Source of the DNA: CAXSEF01 sp964236535 | Lineage (GTDB): Bacteria; Pseudomonadota; Alphaproteobacteria; Acetobacterales; Acetobacteraceae | Assembly: GCA_964236535.1 (NCBI GenBank) | Contig: CAXSEF010000031.1 | Span: 1-32,099 of the forward strand | Reading direction: 5' to 3' | DNA length: 32,099 nucleotides | Shown here: positions 15,766-23,015 of the stretch, in pieces | Layout: every line of letters begins with the position of its first letter | Position numbering within the stretch: the stretch's first letter is position 1 | Notes under the pieces: generated by a model | Told to the model about the DNA's origin: nothing | The model's database searches: none | What the model saw: only the letters and a program-made list of their open reading frames with translations | Position numbers and translations under genes: made by a program

Positions 15766-17925
15766 ATGATCTCGGTGCATCTCTCGCCGGTGATCCCGGT
15801 GTGGCTTCTGGGCCTGCTGGGCATGCTGTGCCTGGCCGTGGTAGTGCTGGCGGCGCTGCGTCTGGCGCGCGGCGTGGTACTGCGCGCGGTCGCGTTCGCG
15901 GTTCTTCTGGCCTGGCTGGCCGGGCCGCGCCTGGTACAGGAGACGCGCGACACCCTGCCGGACATTGGCCTGCTGGTAGTCGACCACAGCGCCTCGATGG
16001 GCATCGACGGCCGGCTCGCCACGGTGGACGGCGCAGCGCGCGCCCTGCAGGCTGCGGGCGCCAGGCTGCCTGGGCTCGAGCTGCGCACCGTCACCGTGCC
16101 CGAGGGCGGGCGCGACGGTACCCGGCTGTTCGCAGCGATCGACCGGGCGCTCGCCGACATCCCGCGCAACCGGCTGGCCGGTGTGGTGGCGCTCAGCGAC
16201 GGGCAGGTGCACGACGTGCCGGCCAGTGCCGCCGGCTTCGCGCCTGCGCCGCTGCATCTGCTGCTGCCGGCTGCCGGGCCGCAGACCGACCGTCGGCTGC
16301 GCGTCGTCGAGGCGCCGAGCTTCGGCGTGGTCGGCCGCGACGTGTCGCTGCGCGTGGTGGTCGAGGACCTGGGCGCGCCGGATCGCGGCACCCCGGCGGT
16401 GCTGACGATGCGCCGCGACGGCGAGCCGCCCACCACCCGTACGGTCCAGGTCGGCAGCGAGCAGGTGCTCACCCTGCCGGTCACCCAGCCCGGGCCGAGC
16501 GTGGTCGAGCTCTCGGTGGCGCAGCGGCCGGGCGAGATCTCCGGGCTGAACAACCATGCCGTGGTGTCGATTAACGGGGTGCGCGACCGGCTGCGGGTGC
16601 TGCTGGTATCGGGCGAGCCGAACCAGGGCGAGCGGGTGTGGCGCCGGCTGCTCAAGGCCGATCCCTCCGTTGACTTGGTGCACTTCACCATCCTGCGGCC
16701 GCCGGAGAAAGACGACATGACGCCTCTCAACGAGCTGGCGCTGATCGCCTTCCCAACCCGCGAGCTGTTCGTGCAGAAGATCGCCCAGTTCGACCTGATC
16801 ATCCTCGACCGTTTCCAGAACCGCGGCATCCTGCCGCTGCCCTACCTGCGCAATATCGCCGACTACGTGCGCGCGGGCGGCGCGCTGCTGCTCTCCGTGG
16901 GTCCCGAGTTCGCCGGACCGGACAGCCTGTCCGACACGCCGCTCGGCGCGATCCTGCCGGCGCGGGCGCCGGACAGCGGCGCCGACGGGGTGCTGGAAGG
17001 CGAGTTCCGGCCGCAGGTCACCGCACTCGGCCAGCGCCACCCGGTCACCGAGGGCTTGCCGGGTGCGAACCCTGCGCCGGTAGGACCTGGGGCGGCAGGG
17101 CTTGGCGCGGCGGGAACTGGTGTGGCGGGTAGTGCGGCCCAGGGCGCCGGCAAGGTGGCTGACGCTGCGGAGCCGGTCTGGGGGCCGTGGTATCGCGCCG
17201 TCACACCGCAGGACCCGCACGGCCAGGTGCTGATGAGCGGCCTGGACGGGCTGCCGCTGCTACTGCTTGACCGGGTGGAGCAGGGACGCGCGGCGATGCT
17301 GATGTCGGACCAGATCTGGCTTTGGGCGCGCGATCACGACGGTGGCGGCCCGCAGGCCGAGCTGCTGCGCCGCCTCGCGCACTGGCTGATGAAGGAGCCG
17401 GGGCTGGAGGAGGAGGCGCTAGGGGCGCGGATCGACAACGGCCGGCTAAACGTGGAGCGCCGCTCGCTGGCAGAGGCGCCGTCGGGCCGGGTGAGCGTCA
17501 CCGCGCCGGACGGCAGCACCCGGCAACTGGTGCTGGCCGCACGGCAGCCCGGGCGGGCGGCGGCCAGCGTGGAGGCGCCGATGCCCGGGGTGTGGGAGGC
17601 CTCGGATGGCGACCACCACGCCTACGCCGCCGCGGAGGCCACGAACCCGCAGGAGCAGGCCGACCTGCGCGCCAGCCCGGACCGCCTGGCGCCGCTGCTG
17701 CGCGAGTCCGGCGGCTCGGTGCACCTGCTGCGACCGGGCGGCGCGCCGGAGCTGCGGATGGTGTCGATGGACGGGGCCGCCGCGGGCACCGGCTGGATCG
17801 GCCTTCGCCGGCGCGACGCGCACCTGGTGACCGGCGTCAGCTCGGTACCGCTACTGCCGGCCTGGGTGGGACTGCTGCTGCTGCTTGGGTTCGTGTTGCT
17901 GGCTTGGCGGCGCGAGGGAAGCTGA
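15766..17925 (+). CDS. Large membrane protein with VWA-like and amidotransferase-like regions
   Basis: A 719-aa protein, the fourth gene of the MoxR operon. Two N-terminal membrane segments (about residues 10-31 and 38-53) and one at the extreme C-terminus (about 695-713) leave a large domain between them outside the membrane core. LLVVDHSASMGIDG (about 68-81) is a von Willebrand factor A metal-site motif (DxSxS), and VVALSDGQVHD is a later strand of that fold. The middle shows RVLLVSGEPNQGERVW and YVRAGGALLLSVGPEFAG, resembling the class I glutamine amidotransferase-like fold seen in such operon partners, without a visible catalytic Cys. The ATG at 15766 follows the previous stop by 73 bases. 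The role is inferred from context: an envelope-associated partner of MoxR and DUF58. I cannot name a reaction. Confidence 0.85.
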   Translation: MISVHLSPVIPVWLLGLLGMLCLAVVVLAALRLARGVVLRAVAFAVLLAWLAGPRLVQETRDTLPDIGLLVVDHSASMGIDGRLATVDGAARALQAAGARLPGLELRTVTVPEGGRDGTRLFAAIDRALADIPRNRLAGVVALSDGQVHDVPASAAGFAPAPLHLLLPAAGPQTDRRLRVVEAPSFGVVGRDVSLRVVVEDLGAPDRGTPAVLTMRRDGEPPTTRTVQVGSEQVLTLPVTQPGPSVVELSVAQRPGEISGLNNHAVVSINGVRDRLRVLLVSGEPNQGERVWRRLLKADPSVDLVHFTILRPPEKDDMTPLNELALIAFPTRELFVQKIAQFDLIILDRFQNRGILPLPYLRNIADYVRAGGALLLSVGPEFAGPDSLSDTPLGAILPARAPDSGADGVLEGEFRPQVTALGQRHPVTEGLPGANPAPVGPGAAGLGAAGTGVAGSAAQGAGKVADAAEPVWGPWYRAVTPQDPHGQVLMSGLDGLPLLLLDRVEQGRAAMLMSDQIWLWARDHDGGGPQAELLRRLAHWLMKEPGLEEEALGARIDNGRLNVERRSLAEAPSGRVSVTAPDGSTRQLVLAARQPGRAAASVEAPMPGVWEASDGDHHAYAAAEATNPQEQADLRASPDRLAPLLRESGGSVHLLRPGGAPELRMVSMDGAAAGTGWIGLRRRDAHLVTGVSSVPLLPAWVGLLLLLGFVLLAWRREGS

Positions 17926-17962
17926 CTCGTGCCGGAGGCCCCAGGCATCGAGCTGGAAGCGA

Positions 17963-18086
17963 AGCAAGGCCGGGCTCTGCCCGGACCCGCCAAAGGCCTG
18001 AGGCCTTTGGGAACCCATTCCTTAAGCATAGAGGTTCCAAGGGCTTGCCCTTGGCGGAGTCCAGAGGCAGAGCCTCTGGCCTTGCT
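17963..18086 (+). repeat. Nested-hairpin intergenic repeat, best copy (copy A)
   Basis: A 124-base unit with tree-like self-complementarity. The outer stem is agcaaggcc (17963-17971) with ggccttgct (18078-18086). Inside, hairpin 1 is ccgggc-tct-gcccgg (17970-17984) and hairpin 4 is ccagaggc-aga-gcctctgg (18061-18079). The middle stem is ggacccgcc (17983-17991) with ggcggagtcc (18053-18062). Hairpin 2 is aaaggcc-tga-ggccttt (17992-18008) and hairpin 3 is ccaagggc-tt-gcccttgg (18037-18054). The innermost stem is ggaacc (18010-18015) with ggttcc (18033-18038), closing a loop that contains cttaag. It lies 37 bases after the stop of the 719-aa gene and 44 bases before the tspO start. It may terminate or stabilise transcripts; this is inference. 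Confidence 0.9.
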
Positions 18087-18130
18087 GGCCTGACTAGGCA
18101 CGCTCAAAGCCCGTTGGTATCAGATGGCCG

Positions 18131-18775
18131 TTGCGGCAGCGTTGCGACACCGACTCTGAGAGTGTTGGTGTTACCAGCAGACCTGGACGCGCGGACCTGG
18201 CACGACGCGGCGAACGCCCCATCTGCTCCGCGTCTGCTGAAGCTTCGGAGTGCGGTGCCTTCCAGAACGTCGAACTCCCGCCCCGCCGCGTCTCGCCGGG
18301 CTCCGCTCTCGCCCTGGCCGGGTTCCTCGGGCTGTGCCTGCTGGTCGGGCTGTCCGACAGCGCCATTACGCAGACCAGCGTGCACGGCTGGTACCTCACC
18401 CTTCGGCACCCGGCCGGGACGCCGCCGAATTGGGCGTTTCCCGTCGTCTGGACGCTGTCCTACGCGCTGATGGCGGTGGCGGCCTGGCTGGTCTGGCGCC
18501 ACGCCGGGATCGCGCAGCGCCGGCACTACCGCGCGTTGCGGCTCTGGGGATGGCAGCTGCTCGCCAACGCGATGTGGACGCCGGCGTTCTTCGGGCTGCA
18601 CAGCCCTGGCCTGGCACTCGGCATGATCGTCGTCATGGATGCGCTGCTGATCGCGACGGTGATGGCGTTCCGCCGGGTCGAGCGGCTCGCGTCGTTGCTG
18701 ATGGCGCCCTATTTGGCGTGGGGCGTCTACGCCGCCTGGCTCAATCTCGGGGTCTGGTGGCTCAACCACGGCTGA
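18131..18775 (+). CDS. tspO: TspO/MBR family tryptophan-rich membrane protein
   Basis: A 214-aa protein of the TspO/peripheral benzodiazepine receptor family, five-helix membrane proteins that bind porphyrins and modulate tetrapyrrole or stress responses. Family motifs are present: GWYLTLRHPAGTPPNWAFPVVWTLSYALM, WGWQLLANAMWTPAFFGL, and the closing PYLAWGVYAAWLNLGVWWLN. The length is unusual, since family members are about 160 aa. Here about 55 residues without family likeness precede helix 1 because the only ordinary start codon before it is TTG at 18131, with a weak ribosome binding site. In-frame TAG at 18095 excludes a start further upstream. Start by a rarer codon, or a sequencing error near the 5' end, are alternatives. 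It lies alone between two unrelated genes. Confidence 0.85.
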   Translation: MRQRCDTDSESVGVTSRPGRADLARRGERPICSASAEASECGAFQNVELPPRRVSPGSALALAGFLGLCLLVGLSDSAITQTSVHGWYLTLRHPAGTPPNWAFPVVWTLSYALMAVAAWLVWRHAGIAQRRHYRALRLWGWQLLANAMWTPAFFGLHSPGLALGMIVVMDALLIATVMAFRRVERLASLLMAPYLAWGVYAAWLNLGVWWLNHG

Positions 18776-18870
18776 TCCGCTGGGACGTAGTGCCATCTAC
18801 AGCAGGCGTGGACGCGGGCCAGCCAAGGCGCTATGCCGCGCGCGGCGCGTCGGGCGCCGTGGAGAGAGCC

Positions 18871-19473
18871 TTGACCCAGACCGCCCGCCTGTTCGTGATT
18901 CTGCTTGTACTGGCGCCGGTGTCGGTGTTCGCGCAGTCGCCGGGACTGGGCGGCCACGGCGGCCCGCCGGCGGGCGGCGCCGGGGTCAAGGAGGATGTGG
19001 TCGCCAAGCCCGTGCCCCCGCCCGCGCTCCCGGGTGCCGAGCCGGCGACGGAGGGCGTCATCCCGAGCGACAAGTCGGCTGCCGACATGCCGCCGACCGA
19101 GGCGCTGTTCGATTCTATCCACCGCGGTGACGTGGTCAGTGCCCGCGACGCCCTGAACCGTGGCGCCGACCTTGACGGGCACAACGTGCTGGGGCAGTCG
19201 CCGCTCGATCTGGCGATCGACTTGAACCGCAACGACATCACCTTCCTGCTGCTGTCGATGGGTGGCGGTAGCGCCAGCGGGCGGGAGCAGCGCATCGCGT
19301 CGGCCCCGCCGCCGGAGGACCGCACGCCGCGCGGCCGTCACGCGCATCAAGCGGCAGTGCGCGCTGTGCGGATCGTGGCGGCCGAGTCTGGGCCGCTGCG
19401 GCCGCAACTGTTCGCGAGTGACGGCGGGGAGCCGAAGCCGGCAATCGGGTTTCTGGGGTTTGGCTCGCGCTGA
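18871..19473 (+). CDS. Small exported ankyrin-repeat protein
   Basis: A 200-aa protein with an N-terminal signal peptide, MTQTARLFVILLVLAPVSVFAQS, with likely cleavage after VFA. A Pro/Gly/Ala-rich spacer comes next. About residues 70-130 hold two ankyrin-type repeats (EALFDSIHRGDVVSARDALNRGADLDGHNVLGQSPLDLAIDLNRN in part: the GDVVSARDAL and GQSPLDLAI signatures). The tail is basic and low in structure, ending FLGFGSR. TTG at 18871 was chosen because ggagag lies at an ideal distance (18861-18866) and the signal peptide starts there; GTG at 18859 is possible. The same frame stays open far upstream through the tspO region, but that part is a shadow frame. It is likely periplasmic and mediates protein contacts; no partner is evident. 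Confidence 0.78.
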   Translation: MTQTARLFVILLVLAPVSVFAQSPGLGGHGGPPAGGAGVKEDVVAKPVPPPALPGAEPATEGVIPSDKSAADMPPTEALFDSIHRGDVVSARDALNRGADLDGHNVLGQSPLDLAIDLNRNDITFLLLSMGGGSASGREQRIASAPPPEDRTPRGRHAHQAAVRAVRIVAAESGPLRPQLFASDGGEPKPAIGFLGFGSR

Positions 19474-19487
19474 TCGGCGCCACGTGA

Positions 19488-19630
19488 AGCAGGCAAGGCC
19501 AGAGACTTTGCCTCTGGGCTCCGCCAAAGGCTGAGCCTTTGGAATTCCTATGCTTAAGGAAAGGATTTCCAAAGGGCCCATACTTGGAGAAGGGCCTTTG
19601 GTAAGTCTGAGCGAACCAGTTTTGCTTGCT
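19488..19630 (-). repeat. Nested-hairpin intergenic repeat (copy B, inverted)
   Basis: A copy of the same unit in the opposite orientation to copy A: the core ctatgcttaagga here is the reverse complement of the copy A core. Hairpins are ccagag/ctctgg (19499-19504, 19512-19517), aaaggc-tga-gccttt (19526-19540), the inner stem ggaattcc/ggatttcc (19541-19548, 19563-19570), and an imperfect aaagggccc/agggccttt (19571-19579, 19591-19599). The outer arms agcaggcaaggc and gttttgcttgct pair if G-T pairs are allowed. It ends two bases before the gntK stop codon, between two converging genes, so it may act as a bidirectional terminator. Confidence 0.82.
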
Positions 19631-19632
19631 AA

Positions 19633-20229
19633 TCAGGCGTCGCGCAGCCGCTGCACAATCTCTCCGGCAATCTCCTCGACGCTGCCGTGCACCTGCACCG
19701 TCAGCGGGTTCTCGTCCGGCTGCGGCTCCTCCAGCGTGGCGAGCTGGCTCTCCAGCAGGTCGGCCGGCATGTAGTGGTGCATGCGGGTGCTGAGGCGCTC
19801 GGCGATCACCACGCGGTCAGCCCGCAGATAGACGATGCGCACGTCTTCGTGGCCGTTCTTGATGGTGTCGCGGTAGCTGCGGCGCAGCGCGGAGCAGGTG
19901 ATCACGCCCGGCTCGCCCGCTTGCCGGCGCGCCTCGATCCAGGCCGCGACGGCGTGCAGCCACGGGGCGCGATCCTCGTCGGTGAGCGAGCGACCGGACG
20001 CCATTTTGTCGATGTTGCCGGGAGGATGCAGGTCGTCGCCCTCCTGGAACGGCCATTCCAGGGCATCGTCCAGCGCTCGGGCGATTGTGGTCTTGCCGAC
20101 GCCGGACACGCCCATCACCACCAGGACCTGTCGCCTGATGCCGTGGCCGGCATCCTGCGGGATGAGAGTTGCGGCGGACGCACCGGCCGCAGCCTCGGGT
20201 GCCGACTCGGCAGGCCCTGCTGTGCTCAT
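19633..20229 (-). CDS. gntK: Gluconokinase
   Basis: A 198-aa kinase that phosphorylates gluconate to 6-phosphogluconate with ATP, feeding the pentose phosphate pathway. The P-loop is VVMGVSGVGKTTIARAL, followed by the GntK signature FQEGDDLHPPGNIDKMASGRSLTDEDRAPWL, the CSALRRSYRDTIK motif and RMHHYMPADLLESQLATLEEP. About 30 Ala-rich residues precede the kinase fold, making it slightly longer than E. coli GntK (about 175 aa). The ATG at 20227-20229 overlaps the rpiA stop (ATGA) and has ggagg five bases upstream, so it is translationally coupled to rpiA. It is the last gene of the pentose phosphate run; the repeat at 19488-19630 follows directly. Confidence 0.95.
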   Translation of the reverse strand: MSTAGPAESAPEAAAGASAATLIPQDAGHGIRRQVLVVMGVSGVGKTTIARALDDALEWPFQEGDDLHPPGNIDKMASGRSLTDEDRAPWLHAVAAWIEARRQAGEPGVITCSALRRSYRDTIKNGHEDVRIVYLRADRVVIAERLSTRMHHYMPADLLESQLATLEEPQPDENPLTVQVHGSVEEIAGEIVQRLRDA

Positions 20230-20918
20230 CGTGCCTCCAGGTGCCGCACGCCGTCCGGGTGGGCCACGAAGGCCTCGGTAACGAGGCCGATGAACAGCCC
20301 GGTCTCGATCACCCCGACGACCTGGTGCAGCGCCAAATCGAGCGCGGGCGCGTCCTCGACCTGGCCGAAGCGGCAATCCAGGATCAGGTTGCCGCCGTCG
20401 CTGACGAAGGCCCCGCCGTCCCGCTCGCGCCGCTGCACTGTGGCGCCGAGACGCTCGATGTGGCCCCTGGTAGCCTGCCAGCCCCAGGGCGTGACCTCGA
20501 CCGGAACCGGGGCACGGGTGCCGAGCCGGGCCACGAGCTTGCTGGCGTCGGCGACGATGATCGCGCGCGCGCTGGCGCTGGCGACGATCTTCTCGCGCAG
20601 CAAGGCGCCGCCAAGCCCCTTGATCAGGTCGAGCGCGGGGCCGGCGATCTCGTCGGCGCCGTCGATCGTCAGGTCCAGTCGGGTGTGGGCGGAGAAGTCG
20701 GCCAGCGTGATGCCGCCCTCCTGCGCCTGGGCGGCGCTGCGCTCGCTGGTCGGGATGGCGGTGATGCGCAGGCCCTCGTCACGCACCCGGCGGATCAGGG
20801 CGGCGATGGCATGGTAGGCGGTCGATCCGGTGCCGAGGCCGACCACCATGCCATTCTGCACCAGCGCCGCCGCGGCCTCGGCGGCGGCGCGTTTCTGGTC
20901 GGTGCCTGCGTCGCTCAT
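20226..20918 (-). CDS. rpiA: Ribose-5-phosphate isomerase A
   Basis: A 230-aa enzyme interconverting ribose 5-phosphate and ribulose 5-phosphate in the cytoplasm. Motifs in order are VVGLGTGSTAYHAI (phosphate loop), ITAIPTSERSAAQAQ, the catalytic DLTIDGADEI, LIKGLGGALLREKIVA with the general-base region, and AFVSDGGNLILDC. Length matches RpiA (about 220 aa). The ATG at 20916-20918 has ggagg about six bases upstream. The frame is open further upstream, but those residues are shadows of pgl and the spacer. It is separated from pgl by 268 bases, the longest gap in the run, which suggests a possible internal promoter, although I see no convincing one. It overlaps gntK by four bases. Confidence 0.96.
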   Translation of the reverse strand: MSDAGTDQKRAAAEAAAALVQNGMVVGLGTGSTAYHAIAALIRRVRDEGLRITAIPTSERSAAQAQEGGITLADFSAHTRLDLTIDGADEIAGPALDLIKGLGGALLREKIVASASARAIIVADASKLVARLGTRAPVPVEVTPWGWQATRGHIERLGATVQRRERDGGAFVSDGGNLILDCRFGQVEDAPALDLALHQVVGVIETGLFIGLVTEAFVAHPDGVRHLEAR

Positions 20919-21186
20919 TTCGCCCTCCCGCAAGATGCAGGCCCGCGTCGACGGACGCAACGCCCAGACCCGGCCACTGTCGGAACGTCCGTTGCGGACG
21001 ATCCGGCAGCGCCGGCGATGCTCCAGCACCTGATCGTATCCGACGGATCGGCACCGACGACAAGGCACCACACCGTGGCCAGGATCCTGGCCGCAGCGAC
21101 GAGCCGGGCCGGTGATGTCTGGGTTGTTGCATCGGGCGGGCGGTTCGCCGTGCTCCGCGACGCGCTGCCAGGCGGGGCATGCCGGC
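20919..21186. other. Spacer between pgl and rpiA with two palindromes
   Basis: A 268-base gap in an otherwise tightly packed run. It has a perfect 16-base palindrome ggccaggatcctggcc at 21077-21092 and a hairpin cgtccg-ttg-cggacg at 20986-21000. It does not resemble the nested-hairpin repeat family. No gene is credible in it. The palindromes could be an operator or an RNA element controlling rpiA-gntK; nothing in the sequence proves either. The rpiA ribosome binding site lies at its left end. Confidence 0.5.
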
Positions 21187-21924
21187 CTAGGCCGCGGCGG
21201 CCTGGTCGATGAACCAGAGGGTGCGGCCGACCGCACGCACCCGCGCCGCCGGTAGGGCATGGTCGCCGCCCCAGACCCGGCGCAGCATCGCGGTCTTTCC
21301 TGCGCCGGCCGCGAGGAATACGATGGTGCCGGAACTGGCCAGCGCTGGGTAGGTGAGCGAGAGACGCGGCTGGGCGACGTGGTCGCTGCGCACGGCGGTG
21401 ACCCAGGCCAGGGTCTCGTCCAGCGCGGCGGTACCGGGGAACAGCGACGCGGTATGCCCGTCCTCGCCCAGGCCCAGCAGCGTGACGTCGAACAGCGGCC
21501 GGGCGGGGTCGAGGCTCTCGCGGCCATAGTAGGTCCGCAGCAGGCCGTCGTAGCGCATTGCCGCGTCCTCCGGCGTGGCGTCGGTCGGCATTGGATAAAC
21601 GTTTGCGGCCGGGATCGGCACGTGGTCGAGCAGCGCCTCGCGGGTCATGCGGTAGTTGCTGGCGGGGTCGTCGTACGGCACAAAGCGCTCGTCGCCCCAG
21701 AACAGGTGGGTGCGCGACCACGGCAACCGGTCGCAGAACTCCGGCCCGGCGAGCAGCTCGAACAGCGCCTTGGGCGTGGAGCCGCCGGACAGCGACAGGG
21801 TGAAGCGACCCTCGGTGCGTCCGGCCTCGGCGATCAGGAACTCGGCGGCGTGGCGGGCCAGCGCCGGCGCATCCGGCAGCACCACCCGGTTGGCGAGCGG
21901 CGTGCCGTCATAGGTCTGCGTCAT
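21187..21924 (-). CDS. pgl: 6-phosphogluconolactonase
   Basis: A 245-aa enzyme that hydrolyses 6-phosphogluconolactone, the product of Zwf, to 6-phosphogluconate. It belongs to the DevB/SOL type related to glucosamine-6-phosphate isomerases. Diagnostic segments are FTLSLSGGSTPKALFELLA, HLFWGDERFVPYDDPASNYRM and VTLLGLGEDGHTASLFPG. The late SGTIVFLAAGAGKTAMLRRV is the usual family end motif. The length is standard. The ATG at 21922-21924 overlaps the stop of the upstream HAD gene (ATGA) and has ggagg eight bases away, so they are coupled. It stands two genes after zwf, whose product it consumes. Confidence 0.96.
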   Translation of the reverse strand: MTQTYDGTPLANRVVLPDAPALARHAAEFLIAEAGRTEGRFTLSLSGGSTPKALFELLAGPEFCDRLPWSRTHLFWGDERFVPYDDPASNYRMTREALLDHVPIPAANVYPMPTDATPEDAAMRYDGLLRTYYGRESLDPARPLFDVTLLGLGEDGHTASLFPGTAALDETLAWVTAVRSDHVAQPRLSLTYPALASSGTIVFLAAGAGKTAMLRRVWGGDHALPAARVRAVGRTLWFIDQAAAA

Positions 21925-22769
21925 CTCGCGGTCCTCCAGTCGTCGGCCAGGATAAAGCGCTCGATCGCGCGGGCGAAGCCTTCGTCGTCGTACGAGGTGG
22001 TGACCCGGTCGGCCTCCTCCTGCACCTCGGCCGAGGCGTTGCCCATCGCGATCGCCAGCCCGCTAGGCCGGAACATCAGCACGTCGTTCGGCTGGTCGCC
22101 CAGGGTGGCGATCTCGCCCGCCGGGATGTCGAGGTGGCGAGACAGCCAGGCGATCGCGCCGCCCTTGTTGGCATCCGGGTGGGTCACGTCGAGGTAGTAC
22201 GGCTGCGAGCGCGCGGCCGAGGCGGTCGTGCCCAGCGTCCGCTGCGCCTCCGCCTCCGCGCGTTTCATGAGGTCCGAGTCGTCGCCAATGCCCACGACCT
22301 TGACCATGTGGTCAAGCATGTCGCCCTCGAAGGCCGGCACCACCCTGGCGTCGAACTTGACCGTGCCGGCCTCGCGTTCGACGTGCGGCGCAGCCTTGTC
22401 GCGGATCAGCCAGTCCTCGCCGCTGTAGACCCAGGCGTCGAGACCGAGCTGCTCCAGCAGCGCCAGCGTAGCTTCGGCGACCTTGCGCGGCAGGGTTCGG
22501 CTCTCGAGCACCGTCGTGAGGTCAGGCTCGACCACCAGCCCGCCATTGAAGCCGGAGATCGGCGTGGTCAGCGACAGTGGCTCGACCAGCATGGCCATTC
22601 CCTTGGGCGGGCGGCCGCTGGTGACGGCGAAGGCGATGCCGCGCTCGTGCAGGGCGTGCACCGCCGCGATGGCGCGCGGGGTGAGCACCTTGTCCTTGGT
22701 CACCAGCGTGCCGTCCACATCGGCGAGCACGAGGCGGATCCGTTGCGGGGCCGGATGATTGCGGGTCAT
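21921..22769 (-). CDS. Cof-type HAD hydrolase 1
   Basis: A 282-aa haloacid dehalogenase superfamily phosphatase of the Cof (C2B cap) subfamily. Motif I is LVLADVDGTLVTKD (Asp nucleophile and Asp+2), motif II is FAVTSGRPP, motif III Lys is in the DVTHPDANKGGAIAWL region, and motif IV is ATLGDQPNDVLMF. The cap lies between about residues 85 and 190. It resembles its neighbour at 23016-23843, with an almost identical YYLDVTHPDANKG stretch, so the two are paralogues. Cof proteins usually dephosphorylate sugar phosphates or related metabolites. Placement between zwf and pgl suggests a substrate in the pentose phosphate pathway, but this is inference. It starts at ATG 22767-22769 after repeat copy C and overlaps pgl by four bases. 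Confidence 0.92.
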   Translation of the reverse strand: MTRNHPAPQRIRLVLADVDGTLVTKDKVLTPRAIAAVHALHERGIAFAVTSGRPPKGMAMLVEPLSLTTPISGFNGGLVVEPDLTTVLESRTLPRKVAEATLALLEQLGLDAWVYSGEDWLIRDKAAPHVEREAGTVKFDARVVPAFEGDMLDHMVKVVGIGDDSDLMKRAEAEAQRTLGTTASAARSQPYYLDVTHPDANKGGAIAWLSRHLDIPAGEIATLGDQPNDVLMFRPSGLAIAMGNASAEVQEEADRVTTSYDDEGFARAIERFILADDWRTAR

Positions 22770-22823
22770 GGCGGGGTTCCTGGACCTGGAGCATCAGCGG
22801 CTCTGATATTCATCCTGCAGGCG

Positions 22824-23005
22824 AAGCAAAGCCGGGCTCTCCTTCTGCCCGCATTCCAATGACCCAAGCGGGTCATCGGAACCTTGCGCGGGCTACGCCC
22901 GGCCCCGTCAAAGGCCTGAGGCCTTCGGAAACCCCATCCTTGAGCACAAGAACTCCAAAGGCTAGCCAATGGCTGCGTCCAGAGGCAGAGCCTCTGGCCT
23001 TGCTT
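22824..23005 (+). repeat. Nested-hairpin intergenic repeat, enlarged (copy C)
   Basis: A 182-base copy in the same orientation as copy A. Outer arms aagcaaagcc (22824-22833) and ggccttgctt (22996-23005) pair with one mismatch. Hairpin 2 (aaaggcctgaggcctt) and hairpin 4 (agaggcagagcctct) are kept almost unchanged. Compared with copy A it carries an additional hairpin, ttccaatgaccc (22854-22865) with gggtcatcggaa (22870-22881), eleven of twelve positions paired, enclosed by cccgc/gcggg and followed by cgggc-tac-gcccg. It ends ten bases before the stop codon of HAD 2 and lies between HAD 2 and HAD 1 genes. Confidence 0.88.
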
Positions 23006-23015
23006 GCCTTGCCTT

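Noticed and set aside
15066..17220. Two overlapping minus-strand frames of 575-587 codons opposite the DUF4159 and 719-aa genes
   Set aside because: Both are low-complexity shadow frames; the plus-strand genes have membrane segments, domain motifs and operon context.
18250..18870. Upstream extension of the ankyrin-gene frame through the tspO region
   Set aside because: The frame is open by chance. The signal peptide and a well-placed ribosome binding site mark the start at 18871, and the extension lies out of frame with the TspO motifs.
17926..23015. Intergenic repeats considered as a CRISPR array or insertion sequence ends
   Set aside because: The copies are dispersed singly between genes with no regular spacers, no transposase is present, and no target-site duplication could be seen by eye.
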